Assembly (NCBI RefSeq): GCF_001022965.1
Contig: NZ_LECZ01000027.1
Location: 62,001 to 126,000, forward strand
Length of the DNA: 64,000 bases
Reading direction: 5' to 3'
Source: Enterobacter genomosp. O
GTDB lineage: Bacteria; Pseudomonadota; Gammaproteobacteria; Enterobacterales; Enterobacteriaceae
A program made the translations under genes and the position numbers. Below, in pieces: positions 17,624 to 27,589 of the stretch. The notes under the pieces were generated by a model that saw only the letters and a program-made list of their open reading frames with translations, did no database searches and had not been told where the DNA came from. Position 1 is the first letter of the stretch, and every line of letters starts with the position of its first letter.

Positions 17624-17857
17624 TCATTTTTGAATCAAATAGCGAATGGTCGGGCCATCCTGCTGGATGTCCAGCACGGTGTAGCCGTGATTTTTGGCAT
17701 CCAGCGGAATGTTGTTAATGGACTGCGGGCAGTCGCTCACCACTTCCAGAATTTCACCTTTTTTAAGCTGCGGGAGCGCTTCAAGCGTAGCGACGGCCGG
17801 GTAAGGGCAAGGTTCACCGACCATATCCAGGCGGTAGTCAGGCACGATATCTTTCAT
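17624..17857 (-). CDS. yedF: TusA-family sulfurtransferase-like protein YedF
   Basis: The 77-residue protein has the TusA/SirA fold with the active-site cysteine in LDMVGEPCPYPAVATLEAL (Cys17). It resembles E. coli YedF, thought to hand sulfur or selenium from the membrane partner YedE to acceptor proteins. Its ATG overlaps the yedE stop by four bases (ATGA), so the two are translationally coupled. In E. coli the pair sits near the amy/fli region, not beside ompW. Confidence 0.9.
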   Translation of the reverse strand: MKDIVPDYRLDMVGEPCPYPAVATLEALPQLKKGEILEVVSDCPQSINNIPLDAKNHGYTVLDIQQDGPTIRYLIQK

Positions 17858-19065
17858 GCAGCATTCTCCTGCGTTTCAGTTTTGACGGTGGCACGACGAA
17901 AGAACCGTTTCTCCTGCGCGACAACCAGTAAAAAAGCGACAAGCAGCAGGCCATAGGTGACCAGCAGGCCGCCGAGCGGACCGAAAGTGCTTAGCAGGTT
18001 GACCTTATCCCAGCTAGTAGCCAGCGCCGGAGAGAGAGCGTCCCAGAAGTACGCCAGGATCGTTGAGCCAATAACATTCCCCAGGCCCACCCACCAGTAG
18101 TGCACCTGACCTTCAACGGCGCGGTACATCCAGCCAGTTTCACACCCGCCGGCCAGCACGATTCCGAAGCCAAACAGCAGACCGCCAATAACCGCGTTAG
18201 GACCGGCCCACATGATTTTCGGTTCGACGCCTAGCTGAACATAGCTGAAAATCCCGATGGCGCTGACAGCCATCCCGGCGATAATCGCCTTCGCCATCAT
18301 CGTGCGGCCGGTGATCCACATATCGCGAAACGCGGAGGTGAAGCAGATCTGCGCGCGTTCAATGAGCAGGCCAAAACCCACGCCGAACAGCATTGCCAGA
18401 CCGAGTTTTGGCTGGTTCATGGCCGTACACAGCGCCCATGCCACCATAGCGAAAAAGACCAACATACCGAGGCGGAAACGGCGACGCGCCTGAGAGGGCC
18501 TTTGCGTAAGCGGCGACGCGGCGCTCACTTTGACCATTTTGACGGGAATACGAAACAGTGGCAGAAGGGTAAATTTAGCGCCAAAGTAAGAGCCGATGGC
18601 CGTAGCGACAGCAAAGAACCAGGCATGCAGCGAAAACTGAGGGATCCCGGTAAAGAAGGCGGCAAGGTTACACCCCATCGCCAGGCGCGCACCGAATCCG
18701 GCAATGATGCCGCCGACAATCGCCTGCAAAATGCGGATCCGGCTTTTGGGCAGCCTGAGCTTGACGTTATTTGCCCACAGTGCAGCAGCAAAACAGCCGC
18801 CGAACATGCCGATGATCATCATGCCGTCTATGCGGGTTAGCGGCGTACCGTCCAGATGAATGAGTTTAAAGTACCCCCACTCTTCGGTATGTACGCCAGC
18901 CAGTTGCAGCAGTTGCCCACCCCAGCGGGTGAACTCGCCGGTAACTGCCCAGAAGGTGCCTGTAATGCCGAAGTAGTAAGTAGAAAGAATGCCTGCCGCA
19001 ATGACGGCCGGGACAGGTGACCAGAACTTAACCAGGTAAGTCTGTTTGAAGTAGTGCCATGACAT
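17854..19065 (-). CDS. yedE: YeeE/YedE-family thiosulfate or selenium transporter YedE
   Basis: The 403-residue membrane protein has around ten helices and two copies of the YeeE/YedE (DUF395) repeat. Each half carries the family cysteine signature: GARLAMGCNLAAFFTG near residue 130 and GIVLAGGCETGWMYRAVEG near 305. Relatives import thiosulfate (TsuA), and YedE has been proposed to import a selenium compound. The partner yedF overlaps its stop, supporting transfer of the imported chalcogen through a TusA-like carrier. Which substrate it uses cannot be told from sequence. Confidence 0.9.
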   Translation of the reverse strand: MSWHYFKQTYLVKFWSPVPAVIAAGILSTYYFGITGTFWAVTGEFTRWGGQLLQLAGVHTEEWGYFKLIHLDGTPLTRIDGMMIIGMFGGCFAAALWANNVKLRLPKSRIRILQAIVGGIIAGFGARLAMGCNLAAFFTGIPQFSLHAWFFAVATAIGSYFGAKFTLLPLFRIPVKMVKVSAASPLTQRPSQARRRFRLGMLVFFAMVAWALCTAMNQPKLGLAMLFGVGFGLLIERAQICFTSAFRDMWITGRTMMAKAIIAGMAVSAIGIFSYVQLGVEPKIMWAGPNAVIGGLLFGFGIVLAGGCETGWMYRAVEGQVHYWWVGLGNVIGSTILAYFWDALSPALATSWDKVNLLSTFGPLGGLLVTYGLLLVAFLLVVAQEKRFFRRATVKTETQENAA

Positions 19066-19211
19066 GAATAAGCCTCTGAACTCAGAAGGTTAATACTGAA
19101 AAGAGACCAGATAATACGCTTATGGCAAGGGTTGAAAAGCCATTCACACCGAAAATATCGACAGGATCAATTTTGACCTAATCCTTTGGTGATGATGGGC
19201 ACGAAAGGGGA

Positions 19212-19237
19212 ACCGTCTGGCTGAAATGCCAGACGGT
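19212..19237 (-). terminator. Terminator-like hairpin after trpA
   Basis: ACCGTCTGGC and GCCAGACGGT pair around a six-base loop just past the trpA stop; on the minus strand it is followed by TCCCCTTT. It corresponds to the trp t position. Confidence 0.65.
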
Positions 19238-19244
19238 AGAAGGG

Positions 19245-20054
19245 TTATACTTTGCGCGTCGCGGCTTTCATGCCGCTGACGAACGCTTTCAGCTCGGCCA
19301 GCATCTGCTCCGGCTTGTCTACGTTCTTTTCGATGATTTTGACGATAGCAGAGCCGGAGATCGCACCTGCCGCTTTCGCCTCAATCGCCGCGGTGACCTG
19401 ATCGGGAGATGAAATCCCGAAGCCCTGCAGCGGAGGTGCAGCGTGGTATTCAGCCAGCTTTTCCACCAGATGATGCAGCGGCAGCGCCGCCTTGTTCTCA
19501 GCGCCGGTCACGCCCGCGCGGGAGAGCAGGTAGGTATACCCGCGTCCGTAAGAGGCAATCTGGCGCAGCAGTTCGTCATCAGCATTTGGTGGACAGATGA
19601 AAATCGGGGCGACGTTATGGCGCATCGCCGCCTGGCGGAACGGCGCGGACTCTTCAACCGGCACGTCGGCTACCAGCACCGAGTCGACGCCCACCCGCGC
19701 GCACTCGGCATAAAATTCGTCGATGCCGCGGTTAAACACCAGGTTAGCGTACATCAGCAGACCAATAGGAATGGTCGGGTGCTTCTGGCGGATCGCGGCC
19801 AGCATCTCGAAACACTGGGTTGGCGTCACGCCCGAAGCAAATGCGCGCAGCGTCGCGTTCTGAATGGTCGGGCCATCCGCCAGCGGGTCAGAGAACGGAA
19901 TACCCAGCTCCAGTGCATCAGCGCCGGCTTCAATCAGGGTATCGATAATCTTCAGCGACTGTTCCGGGCCCGGATCGCCCAGGGTGACGAAGGGAACGAA
20001 CGCGCCTTCCTGGCGGGATTTCAGCTCTGCAAATACGTTATCGTAGCGTTCCAT
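19245..20054 (-). CDS. trpA: Tryptophan synthase alpha chain
   Basis: The 269-residue TIM-barrel subunit cleaves indole-3-glycerol phosphate to indole and glyceraldehyde 3-phosphate. The catalytic Glu49 is in [20 protein letters not shown] and Asp60 in the same block; the phosphate loop [10 protein letters not shown] and [12 protein letters not shown] are present. Indole passes through a tunnel to TrpB. Its ATG overlaps the trpB stop by one base (TGATG), which fits equimolar synthesis. The length equals the E. coli subunit. Confidence 0.97.
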   Translation of the reverse strand: MERYDNVFAELKSRQEGAFVPFVTLGDPGPEQSLKIIDTLIEAGADALELGIPFSDPLADGPTIQNATLRAFASGVTPTQCFEMLAAIRQKHPTIPIGLLMYANLVFNRGIDEFYAECARVGVDSVLVADVPVEESAPFRQAAMRHNVAPIFICPPNADDELLRQIASYGRGYTYLLSRAGVTGAENKAALPLHHLVEKLAEYHAAPPLQGFGISSPDQVTAAIEAKAAGAISGSAIVKIIEKNVDKPEQMLAELKAFVSGMKAATRKV

Positions 20055-21247
20055 CAGATTTCCCCTCGTGCTTTCAGAATATCGTGAACGGTGAAGATAT
20101 CTTTGTCACCGCGACCGGAAAGGTTCACCACCAGCAGCTGTTCTTTTTCCGGGTTTTCTTTAATCATTTTCAGCGCATGCGCCAGCGCGTGCGAAGACTC
20201 CAGCGCCGGGATGATCCCTTCGCTGCGACACAGCGTTTTGAACGCTTCCAGGGCTTCGTCATCGGTAATGGAAACGTAATCCGCACGACCGGTGCTGTTC
20301 AGGAAGGCATGCTGTGGCCCAACAGAGGGGAAATCGAGACCGGCAGAAATAGAGTAAGACTCTTCAATCTGGCCTTCATCGGTCTGCATCATTGGCGCTT
20401 TCATACCGAAGTAGATCCCCACGCGGCCATGCTTCAGCGGCGCGCCGTGTTCACCCGTTTCAATCCCGTGGCCGGCGGGTTCAACGCCAATCAGGCCCAC
20501 GCTGGTGTCGTCAATGAAATCGGCAAACATACCGATGGCGTTAGACCCGCCGCCAACGCAAGCGATAACGGCATCCGGCAGGCGACCCTCTTTTTCGAGG
20601 ATCTGCGCTTTGGTTTCTTCACCGATCATGCGCTGGAATTCGCGCACGATGGTCGGGAACGGATGCGGACCCGCAGCGGTACCCAGCATATAGTGCGCGG
20701 TCTCATAGCTGCCAGACCAGTCGCGCAGCGCTTCGTTACAGGCATCCTTCAGCGTGGCGGAGCCGCTGTGCACCGGGATCACTTCGGCGCCCATCAGACG
20801 CATGCGGAACACGTTTGGAGACTGACGCTCAACGTCTTTCGCGCCCATGTAGATGCGACACTTCAGGCCGAGCAGGGCGCTGGCGAGCGCAGAGGCGACA
20901 CCGTGCTGGCCCGCGCCGGTTTCAGCGATGATTTCGGTTTTGCCCATACGCTTTGCGAGCAGCGCCTGGCCAAGAACCTGGTTGGTTTTATGGGCACCGC
21001 CGTGCAGCAGGTCTTCACGCTTCAGATACAGCGTGGTTTTCGTGCCTTCCGTCAGGTTACGGCATTTGGTCAGCGCCGTTGGGCGGCCTGCGTAATTTTT
21101 CAGCAGGTCGGTAAATTCAGCCTGAAACGCCGGATCTTTCTGCGCGCTGACAAAGGCTTCTTCCAGCTGGCGCAGCGCGGGCATCAGGATTTGCGGGACG
21201 TACATCCCACCAAACTCACCAAAGTACGGGTTAAGTAATGTCGTCAT
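20054..21247 (-). CDS. trpB: Tryptophan synthase beta chain
   Basis: The 397-residue PLP enzyme joins indole with serine to give tryptophan. The PLP lysine is in [16 protein letters not shown] (Lys87), the catalytic Glu in [11 protein letters not shown], and the phosphate loop [10 protein letters not shown] in [11 protein letters not shown] start at [14 protein letters not shown] as in E. coli, preceded by AAGGAAGAGA, and reject a 19-codon extension. It lies 10 bp after trpCF and overlaps trpA by one base. Confidence 0.97.
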   Translation of the reverse strand: MTTLLNPYFGEFGGMYVPQILMPALRQLEEAFVSAQKDPAFQAEFTDLLKNYAGRPTALTKCRNLTEGTKTTLYLKREDLLHGGAHKTNQVLGQALLAKRMGKTEIIAETGAGQHGVASALASALLGLKCRIYMGAKDVERQSPNVFRMRLMGAEVIPVHSGSATLKDACNEALRDWSGSYETAHYMLGTAAGPHPFPTIVREFQRMIGEETKAQILEKEGRLPDAVIACVGGGSNAIGMFADFIDDTSVGLIGVEPAGHGIETGEHGAPLKHGRVGIYFGMKAPMMQTDEGQIEESYSISAGLDFPSVGPQHAFLNSTGRADYVSITDDEALEAFKTLCRSEGIIPALESSHALAHALKMIKENPEKEQLLVVNLSGRGDKDIFTVHDILKARGEI

Positions 21248-21257
21248 CTTCTCTTCC

Positions 21258-22616
21258 TTAATATGCACGCAGAGTTTTAAACACTGAGGCCAGTTTGCTG
21301 GCATCTTTTATGCCGGGTTGGGACTCTACGCCTGAATTGAAATCAAGGCCTGCGCAGCCGGTTTTGGCGGCTTCTACACAGTTATCCGGGCTTAATCCAC
21401 CCGCCAGCAGGACGTTGTCCAGCTTTTCGCCGTTAAGCAGTGACCAGTCAAATCGCTGACCCGTGCCGCCCTGGCCGTTATCGAGGACGTATTTGTCCAC
21501 ATGGTTCAGGTTTCGCGCGGGCAAGGTATCGCCGACGCTTTGTGCTTTCCAGATCTGCACCTGAGGCGCGAGAGCGGTACGCAGGGCATCGATATACGCC
21601 TGATCTTCGCCACCGTGGAGCTGCACCGCGCTCAGAGATAACGCCTCGGCTTTTGCTACGACCTCTGCGATATCCGCATTGCGGAACACGCCGACATAGC
21701 TGAGAGGGGCCGCGGCGATCACCTTACGCGCATGCTCTCCACTCACCGCCCGAGGGGAGGTATCCACGAAAATCAGTCCGCCGTAAATGGCACCTGCTTC
21801 ATACGCGGCCTGAGCATCCTGTTCGCGGGTTAAGCCGCAGACTTTGTTTTCACCCAGCAGCACGCGGCGCACGGCAGCATTGAGATCGTCATGCTCCATC
21901 ATGGCGGAGCCAATCAGAAAACCGTTGGCAAAGTGGCTCAGCTCGCGCACCTGGGCGTAGCTGTTAATCCCGGACTCGCTGATAACGGTTACGCCCGGAC
22001 CCAGGCGCGGCGCCAGCTGGCGCGTGCGGTTGAGGTCAATCGACAGATCGCGCAGATCGCGGTTGTTGATCCCGACCACTTTGGCCCCGAGTTGGATGGC
22101 GCGCTCCAGCTCCTCTTCGTTGCTTACTTCGGTCAGCACGCCCATATTCAGGCTGTGCGCGACGGCAGCGAGCTGGCGATACTGTTCGTCATCAAGCACC
22201 GAGAGCATCAGCAGGCAGGCATCAGCCTGGTAGAAACGCGCCAGCCAGATCTGATACGGGTCAATAATAAAGTCTTTGCACAGGATCGGCTGCGGCGCGA
22301 TGCCGCTGACGATCGGCAGGAAATCGAAGCTGCCCTGAAAATATTTTTCATCCGTCAGCACCGAGATGGCTGACGCATGATGCTTATAAATACCGGCAAT
22401 ACGCGCCGGGTCGAAATCGTCACGAATAACGCCTTTAGACGGGGACGCTTTTTTGCACTCAAGAATAAACGCGGTGCGCGCACCCTGCAGGGCGTCATAG
22501 AAACGACGGCTGCTCGGGACGACGTCGTTCTGGAAACTGGCAAGCGGCTGCTTTTGCTTGCGGGCTTCCACCCAGATGGCCTTATCGGCAACGATTTTCG
22601 CTAAAACGGTCTGCAT
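21258..22616 (-). CDS. trpC: Bifunctional indole-3-glycerol-phosphate synthase / phosphoribosylanthranilate isomerase
   Basis: The 452-residue fusion (TrpCF) has two TIM barrels. The N-terminal synthase (about 1-255) shows [18 protein letters not shown] and [12 protein letters not shown]; the C-terminal isomerase (about 256-452) shows [24 protein letters not shown] and [13 protein letters not shown]. It does steps three and four of the pathway: isomerisation of phosphoribosyl anthranilate, then ring closure to indole-glycerol phosphate. The fused form is typical of enterobacteria. It follows trpGD by 3 bp. Confidence 0.97.
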   Translation of the reverse strand: MQTVLAKIVADKAIWVEARKQKQPLASFQNDVVPSSRRFYDALQGARTAFILECKKASPSKGVIRDDFDPARIAGIYKHHASAISVLTDEKYFQGSFDFLPIVSGIAPQPILCKDFIIDPYQIWLARFYQADACLLMLSVLDDEQYRQLAAVAHSLNMGVLTEVSNEEELERAIQLGAKVVGINNRDLRDLSIDLNRTRQLAPRLGPGVTVISESGINSYAQVRELSHFANGFLIGSAMMEHDDLNAAVRRVLLGENKVCGLTREQDAQAAYEAGAIYGGLIFVDTSPRAVSGEHARKVIAAAPLSYVGVFRNADIAEVVAKAEALSLSAVQLHGGEDQAYIDALRTALAPQVQIWKAQSVGDTLPARNLNHVDKYVLDNGQGGTGQRFDWSLLNGEKLDNVLLAGGLSPDNCVEAAKTGCAGLDFNSGVESQPGIKDASKLASVFKTLRAY

Positions 22617-22619
22617 TCT

Positions 22620-24215
22620 TTACCCTCTTGCCGCAAGTGCGGTAACGCGATCGTAAGCTGCACCGGAGCGCAGTACATCCAGAACTTTTTGAACGTTGGC
22701 CTTCAGGTCTTCCTCACCGTGCAAACGCATCAGCATGGCGACGTTGGCAGCAACGGCGGCCTCATGGGCGACCTCACCCTTACCTTGTAATAAGCGCGTC
22801 AGAATGTCACGGTTTTCTTCCGGCGTACCGCCTGCCAGCGCTTCCTGATGATACGGCGCAAGGCCGAAGTCGGCAGCGTCCAGCTGGTAGCTCAGAATTT
22901 CACCGTCCCGCAGTTCGGCCACCAGCGTCGGGGCATGCAGCGACACTTCATCCATACCGCCGCTGTGCACCACGGCAGCACGCTGGTAGCCCAGGACGCG
23001 CAACGTTTCTGCAATCGGCAGGACCAGCTCCGGGCTATAGACGCCAATCAGCGCCAGCGGCGGGTGAGCCGGGTTGATCAGCGGCCCCAGGACGTTAAAC
23101 AGCGTGCGGGTTTTAAGCTGCTGGCGAACCGGCATCGCGTGGCGGAAACCGGTGTGATACTTCGGTGCAAACAGGAAGCAGACGCCCAGGTCATCCAGCG
23201 CTTCACGGGAACGCTCGGCGTTCATATCGAGATTAATACCGAATGCGGCGAGCAAATCAGACGAGCCTGACCGGCTGGAAACGCTGCGGTTACCGTGTTT
23301 CGCCACCTTCAAACCACACGCCGCCGCCACGAAGGCGCTGGCGGTGGAGATATTGATGCTGTTACTGCCGTCACCGCCGGTGCCGACAATATCGGCAAAC
23401 TGATAGTCCGGGCGCGGGAACGGCGCGGCATTTTCCAGCAGGGCCGTGGCGGCGCCGGCGATCTCCTGCGGGCTTTCGCCGCGCACTTTCATGCTCACCA
23501 GCGCGGCCGCCAGCTGCTCAGGCTTCAGCTCGCCGCGAACCACCGCGGAGAAGAGCTGGTGGCTCTCCTGCTGGCTCAGGGTCTGCGCCTGGTACAGTTT
23601 TTCCAGAATTGGCTGCAGGGTGTTGGTCTGCTCCAGCTTCTGTAACGCCCAATCCAGGGTCTGTTCCAGCAGACGGGCGCCGTGGGATGTCAGGATCGAT
23701 TCCGGGTGGAACTGCATGCCGCAGACGCGGTCAGCGTCGTGACGCACCGCCATCACCATCCCTTCAAACGAGGCGTTAATGGTCAGCCCGGCGGGAATGT
23801 TGCTTCCGACCAGCGAGTGGTAGCGCGCAACCGGAAGCGGATTTGGCAGCCCGGCAAACATCGCCTGGCCGTCATGTTCGATGCTGGACGCTTTACCGTG
23901 CAGGATCTCGCCCGCCTGGCCGACGTAGCCGCCGTAGGCTTCAACGATGGCCTGATGGCCCAGGCAGATGCCGATAATCGGCAGCTTGCCGCGCATGCGG
24001 GTCAGCAGCTCGGGCATACAGCCCGCTTCGCTCGGTGCGCCAGGCCCCGGGGAGAGCATCAGCACCGGGTTTTGCATGGTTGCCAGACGGTCAATCAGGG
24101 TCTGCGCCGGTACATGGTTGCGATAGATAACGACGTTATGACCATTCGCACGCAGCTGATCTGCCAGGTTATAGGTAAAGGAGTCGATATTATCGAGCAG
24201 CAGAATGTCAGCCAT
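22620..24215 (-). CDS. trpD: Bifunctional anthranilate synthase glutaminase / anthranilate phosphoribosyltransferase
   Basis: The 531-residue fusion (TrpGD) joins a class I glutamine amidotransferase (about 1-195; nucleophile Cys in [15 protein letters not shown], His-Glu in MQFHPESIL) to a phosphoribosyltransferase (about 200-531; [17 protein letters not shown] and [13 protein letters not shown]). The first half supplies ammonia to TrpE, and the second couples anthranilate to PRPP. Enterobacteria are the group with this fusion. Its ATG overlaps the trpE stop by one base. Confidence 0.97.
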   Translation of the reverse strand: MADILLLDNIDSFTYNLADQLRANGHNVVIYRNHVPAQTLIDRLATMQNPVLMLSPGPGAPSEAGCMPELLTRMRGKLPIIGICLGHQAIVEAYGGYVGQAGEILHGKASSIEHDGQAMFAGLPNPLPVARYHSLVGSNIPAGLTINASFEGMVMAVRHDADRVCGMQFHPESILTSHGARLLEQTLDWALQKLEQTNTLQPILEKLYQAQTLSQQESHQLFSAVVRGELKPEQLAAALVSMKVRGESPQEIAGAATALLENAAPFPRPDYQFADIVGTGGDGSNSINISTASAFVAAACGLKVAKHGNRSVSSRSGSSDLLAAFGINLDMNAERSREALDDLGVCFLFAPKYHTGFRHAMPVRQQLKTRTLFNVLGPLINPAHPPLALIGVYSPELVLPIAETLRVLGYQRAAVVHSGGMDEVSLHAPTLVAELRDGEILSYQLDAADFGLAPYHQEALAGGTPEENRDILTRLLQGKGEVAHEAAVAANVAMLMRLHGEEDLKANVQKVLDVLRSGAAYDRVTALAARG

Positions 24216-25777
24216 CAGAAAATCTCCTGTGCATGGTGTGCGGTTGCAATGGCGCGAAGGACCGCACGCGCTTTACTGCGCGTTTCGTCAGCTTCAGACT
24301 GCGGAACAGAATCAAGAACAATCCCGGCTCCCGCCTGTACGGTAGCAATGCCGTCTTCGACATAGGCGGAGCGGATCACGATGCAGGTATCGAGGTCACC
24401 GTGGGCCGTGAAGTAGCCCACCGCGCCGCCGTAGCTTCCGCGACGGCGTCCTTCGGCTGCGGCAATCAGCTGCATGGCGCGCACTTTCGGCGCACCGCTC
24501 AGGGTGCCCATGTTCATGCAGGCGCGATAGGCGTGCAGCACGTCGAGATCGTGACGCAGCTCGCCGACCACGCGGGAGACCAGGTGCATCACGAACGAAT
24601 AACGGTCAACTTTGGTCAGGTCCGCCACGTAGCGGCTGCCCGGGGTGCAAATGCGGGCCAGATCGTTACGCGCCAGGTCAACCAGCATCAGGTGCTCGGA
24701 GAGCTCTTTGTGGTCGGTACGCATCTCCAGCTCAATGCGGCTGTCGAGATCGCGATCCAGCGAGCCATCAGCACGACGCCCGCGTGGACGGGTTCCGGCA
24801 ATCGGGTAGATCTCAATCTGGCGGCTGGTGGCGTCATACTTCAGCGAGCTTTCCGGCGATGCGCCAAACAGCGTGAATTCGTTGTCCTGCATAAAGAACA
24901 TGTACGGGCTTGGGTTACTCTTCTTCAGCACGTCGTAGGCCGCCAGCGGGGACGGGCAGGGCAGTGAGAAGCGACGGGACGGCACAACCTGGAAAATTTC
25001 CCCGGCACGAATCGCTTTTTGCATCTGGCGAACGACGGCACCGTACTGATCGTCAGTCTGGTTTACATCGCATGTCATTTTTTCCACGCGCTGCACCGGC
25101 AGCGCAGGTGGCGCTTCGCGCATCTGCTGTTCCAGTTGGGCGATACGGTGTTCGAGGCGTTCTTTCTCCGCGCTGGACGGCGTGAACAGGCTAGCCTGAA
25201 TGCGGGTGTACTTTTTCTGATGGTCGATCACCAGCAGGGTTTCAGCCAGATAGAAGCAGTAATCCGGGCAGCGGTTACCCTGTTCCGTTTCAGGCAAATC
25301 TTCGAAACCGGCAACCAGGTCGTAAGCAAACAGTCCGCCAAAGAACATCGCTTCGCGTTCCTCTGCCGGCACGGTGACCAGATTCTGCAGCAGGCGGAAG
25401 GCATCGAAAACGGAAAGAGAGCAGAGCCGCGCGTCTTCGTCCAGCAGCTGGCTGACCGCCGGGAAATGCAGAATGCGCATTTCCGGGTGGCGTTCATTTT
25501 CAATACCTGAAGGCAGAGCGGCATCCAGCAGCGGCAGCAGCGATGCGCCATTGTCCGACAGCGCCTTGATCGTGACGGTATCACCTAACGCGGTAATGCG
25601 CAGTGCGCTATCAACCAGCAGCAGACTCTTGAGATCGTCCTTGCTGTCGATATCCGCAGATTCCAGCAGCAAGGTCGCTGGACGGGCACCGCACACCTGA
25701 TGAAACAGGGCAGTAGGGTTGTGACGATAGGCCGCCTCGCAGGTCAGCAATTCGAGGTGTGGTTTGGCTGTTTGCAT
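24215..25777 (-). CDS. trpE: Anthranilate synthase component I
   Basis: The 520-residue enzyme makes anthranilate from chorismate and ammonia, with TrpGD. It has the feedback-inhibition region [20 protein letters not shown] (Ser40 type, binds tryptophan) and the catalytic chorismate-binding part with [30 protein letters not shown] and [14 protein letters not shown]. It is the first structural gene of the operon. The leader trpL and its attenuator are just upstream, so expression responds to TrpR and to charged tRNA-Trp. Confidence 0.97.
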   Translation of the reverse strand: MQTAKPHLELLTCEAAYRHNPTALFHQVCGARPATLLLESADIDSKDDLKSLLLVDSALRITALGDTVTIKALSDNGASLLPLLDAALPSGIENERHPEMRILHFPAVSQLLDEDARLCSLSVFDAFRLLQNLVTVPAEEREAMFFGGLFAYDLVAGFEDLPETEQGNRCPDYCFYLAETLLVIDHQKKYTRIQASLFTPSSAEKERLEHRIAQLEQQMREAPPALPVQRVEKMTCDVNQTDDQYGAVVRQMQKAIRAGEIFQVVPSRRFSLPCPSPLAAYDVLKKSNPSPYMFFMQDNEFTLFGASPESSLKYDATSRQIEIYPIAGTRPRGRRADGSLDRDLDSRIELEMRTDHKELSEHLMLVDLARNDLARICTPGSRYVADLTKVDRYSFVMHLVSRVVGELRHDLDVLHAYRACMNMGTLSGAPKVRAMQLIAAAEGRRRGSYGGAVGYFTAHGDLDTCIVIRSAYVEDGIATVQAGAGIVLDSVPQSEADETRSKARAVLRAIATAHHAQEIF

Positions 25778-25799
25778 TATGTTGTTCTCATTTTCTGTT

Positions 25800-25827
25800 C
25801 AAAAAAAAGCCCGCTTGGTAGCGGGCT
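25800..25827 (-). terminator. trp attenuator
   Basis: On the minus strand AGCCCGC and GCGGGCT pair around TACCAA and are followed by eight T. Sequence between trpL and this hairpin (25828-25871) contains the alternative pairing segments. When tryptophan is scarce, ribosomes stall at the two Trp codons of trpL and the antiterminator forms instead. Confidence 0.9.
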
Positions 25828-25871
25828 GGGTATCTGTTTGCATTTCGCAGACGCGTGACACTGCCCGAAGA

Positions 25872-25916
25872 TCAGGAAGTACGCCACCAACCGTGCAGAG
25901 TGAAATGTGCTGTCAT
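25872..25916 (-). CDS. trpL: trp operon leader peptide
   Basis: A 14-codon frame encodes MTAHFTLHGWWRTS. The tandem Trp codons and the ending WWRTS equal the E. coli leader, while the first half differs (E. coli MKAIFVLKG). It is not a functional protein; its translation senses charged tRNA-Trp and decides whether the attenuator stops transcription. It begins about 35 bases after the predicted transcription start. Confidence 0.93.
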   Translation of the reverse strand: MTAHFTLHGWWRTS

Positions 25917-25944
25917 TTTCAGATACCTTTCTCGTGTGAACTTG

Positions 25945-25964
25945 CGTACTAGTTAACTAGTTCG
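25945..25964 (-). promoter_or_regulatory. trp operator (TrpR site)
   Basis: CGAACTAGTTAACTAGTACG, read on the minus strand, is identical to the E. coli trp operator. It overlaps the -10 box, so TrpR with bound tryptophan blocks polymerase. Confidence 0.93.
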
Positions 25965-25979
25965 ATGGCGTATTGTCAA
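25951..25979 (-). promoter_or_regulatory. trp promoter
   Basis: TTGACA (25979-25974) and TTAACT (25956-25951) are separated by 17 bp on the minus strand, the same boxes as in E. coli. Confidence 0.92.
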
Positions 25980-26055
25980 CCCTTGATTTCAGAATTTCGC
26001 GTTAAGTCGGTATCATGGTGGTTTCGGATGTCTCCAACCTGTTATGGGAAGTGCT

Positions 26056-26937
26056 TTGAGCGATACCACCTACGCCATTATTTATGATTTACACAGCCAT
26101 ACTCAGGCCTCTGATGGCCTACTGACACCCGAAGATCTGGTTCATCGTGCCGTTGAAATGCGTGTTGGCACGCTGGCGATAACCGATCACGATACGACAG
26201 ATGCCATTCCGGCGGCGCGGGCCGAAATTGCCCGCAGCGGGCTGGCGCTGAATCTGGTGCCCGGCGTCGAGATATCCACGCTCTGGGAAAACCACGAAAT
26301 TCATATCGTTGGCCTGAACATCGATATAGAACATCCGGCACTTCGTGCGTTTTTGCAAGAACAAAAAACGCGCCGCAACCAGCGTGCAGAGATGATCGGC
26401 GAGCGTCTGGAAAAGGCGCATATTCCGGGCGCGCTGGAAGGCGCGCAGAAGATGGCGAACGGCGGGGCGGTGACTCGCGGCCATTTCGCCCGTTTTCTGG
26501 TTGAGGCAGGCAAAGCAACGACCATGGCGGATGTCTTTAAAAAGTATCTGGCACGGGGGAAAACCGGATACGTTCCGCCACAGTGGTGTACAATAAAACA
26601 AGCTATTGATGTGATTCATCATTCTGGCGGTAAGGCCGTGCTGGCCCATCCGGGACGGTATAATCTTTCTGCTAAATGGCTGAAAAGACTGCTGGCACAC
26701 TTTGCCGAATGCGGCGGTGAGGCGATGGAAGTCGCCCAGTGTCAGCAGGCGCCCAACGAGCGTGCGCAGCTCGTGACCTATGCCCGCCAGTTTGGCCTGC
26801 TTGGGTCACAAGGGTCTGATTTCCATCAGCCCTGCGCCTGGATTGAACTGGGGCGCAAGCTCTGGTTGCCCGCTGGCGTTGAGCCGGTCTGGCAGCTCTG
26901 GGAACAGCCGCAGCAAATTGAAGAGAGGGAAGTATGA
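26056..26937 (+). CDS. rnm: RNase AM, PHP-domain 5'-3' exonuclease (YciV/TrpH)
   Basis: The PHP phosphoesterase has metal ligands in DLHSHTQASDG, ITDHDTTDA, PGVEIST, AHPGRYN and SQGSDFHQP. The E. coli protein is a 5'-3' exoribonuclease that matures the 5' ends of ribosomal RNA and degrades small fragments. I start at TTG 26056, which gives SDTTYAIIYDLHSH and 293 residues like the E. coli protein; an in-frame ATG at 26044 adds four. Its stop overlaps yciO by four bases. It is divergent from the trp promoter. Confidence 0.9.
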   Translation: MSDTTYAIIYDLHSHTQASDGLLTPEDLVHRAVEMRVGTLAITDHDTTDAIPAARAEIARSGLALNLVPGVEISTLWENHEIHIVGLNIDIEHPALRAFLQEQKTRRNQRAEMIGERLEKAHIPGALEGAQKMANGGAVTRGHFARFLVEAGKATTMADVFKKYLARGKTGYVPPQWCTIKQAIDVIHHSGGKAVLAHPGRYNLSAKWLKRLLAHFAECGGEAMEVAQCQQAPNERAQLVTYARQFGLLGSQGSDFHQPCAWIELGRKLWLPAGVEPVWQLWEQPQQIEEREV

Positions 26938-27554
26938 GTCAGTTTTTCTATATCCATCCGGATAACCCGCAGCCGCGCCTGATTAACCAGGCCGTGGAGA
27001 TCGTCCGCAAAGGCGGCGTGATTGTCTACCCGACCGATTCAGGCTACGCGCTGGGCTGCAAAATTGAAGATAAAGGGGCAATGGAACGCATTTGCCGTAT
27101 TCGCCAGCTGCCGGACGGCCATAATTTTACCCTGATGTGCCGAGACCTTTCAGAGCTGTCGACCTACGCTTATGTCGATAACGTGGCGTTTCGCCTGATT
27201 AAGAACAATACGCCGGGTAATTACACCTTCATCCTGAAAGGGACAAAGGAAGTGCCGCGTCGTCTGTTGCAGGAAAAACGTAAAACCATCGGCATGCGCG
27301 TGCCGTCGAACCCGATTGCGCAGGCGCTGCTGGAAACCCTCGGTGAACCGATGCTCTCTACCTCGCTGATGCTGCCGGGAAGTGAGTTTACCGAGTCCGA
27401 TCCGGAAGAGATCAAAGATCGTCTGGAGAAGGTGGTCGAGCTGATTATCCACGGCGGCTATCTCGGTCAGCAGCCGACCACCGTCGTCGACTTAACCGAA
27501 GATGCCCCGGAAGTGATTCGTGAAGGCGTGGGCGACGTAAAGCCTTTCTTGTAA
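26934..27554 (+). CDS. yciO: Sua5/YciO/YrdC-family protein YciO
   Basis: The 206-residue protein has the YrdC-like fold, with IVYPTDSGYALGCKIEDK and the Lys-Arg substrate cleft (KRKTIGMRVPSNPIAQALL). Its paralogue TsaC makes threonylcarbamoyl-AMP for tRNA modification; YciO is a weaker or different member whose substrate is not settled. ATG overlaps the rnm stop (ATGA), so the two are translated together. Length equals that of E. coli. Confidence 0.94.
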   Translation: MSQFFYIHPDNPQPRLINQAVEIVRKGGVIVYPTDSGYALGCKIEDKGAMERICRIRQLPDGHNFTLMCRDLSELSTYAYVDNVAFRLIKNNTPGNYTFILKGTKEVPRRLLQEKRKTIGMRVPSNPIAQALLETLGEPMLSTSLMLPGSEFTESDPEEIKDRLEKVVELIIHGGYLGQQPTTVVDLTEDAPEVIREGVGDVKPFL

Positions 27555-27561
27555 ACCTAAG

Positions 27562-27589
27562 GAATAAGGGGGCAAATGCCCCTTTATTC
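27562..27589. terminator. Hairpin between yciO and the RhtB-type gene
   Basis: GAATAAGGGGGCA and TGCCCCTTTATTC pair around AA with one G-T. T-rich and A-rich flanks let it act for both converging genes. Confidence 0.75.

Noticed and set aside
20084-21238. 384-codon plus-strand frame inside trpB
   Set aside because: Antisense shadow of trpB; no homology seen.
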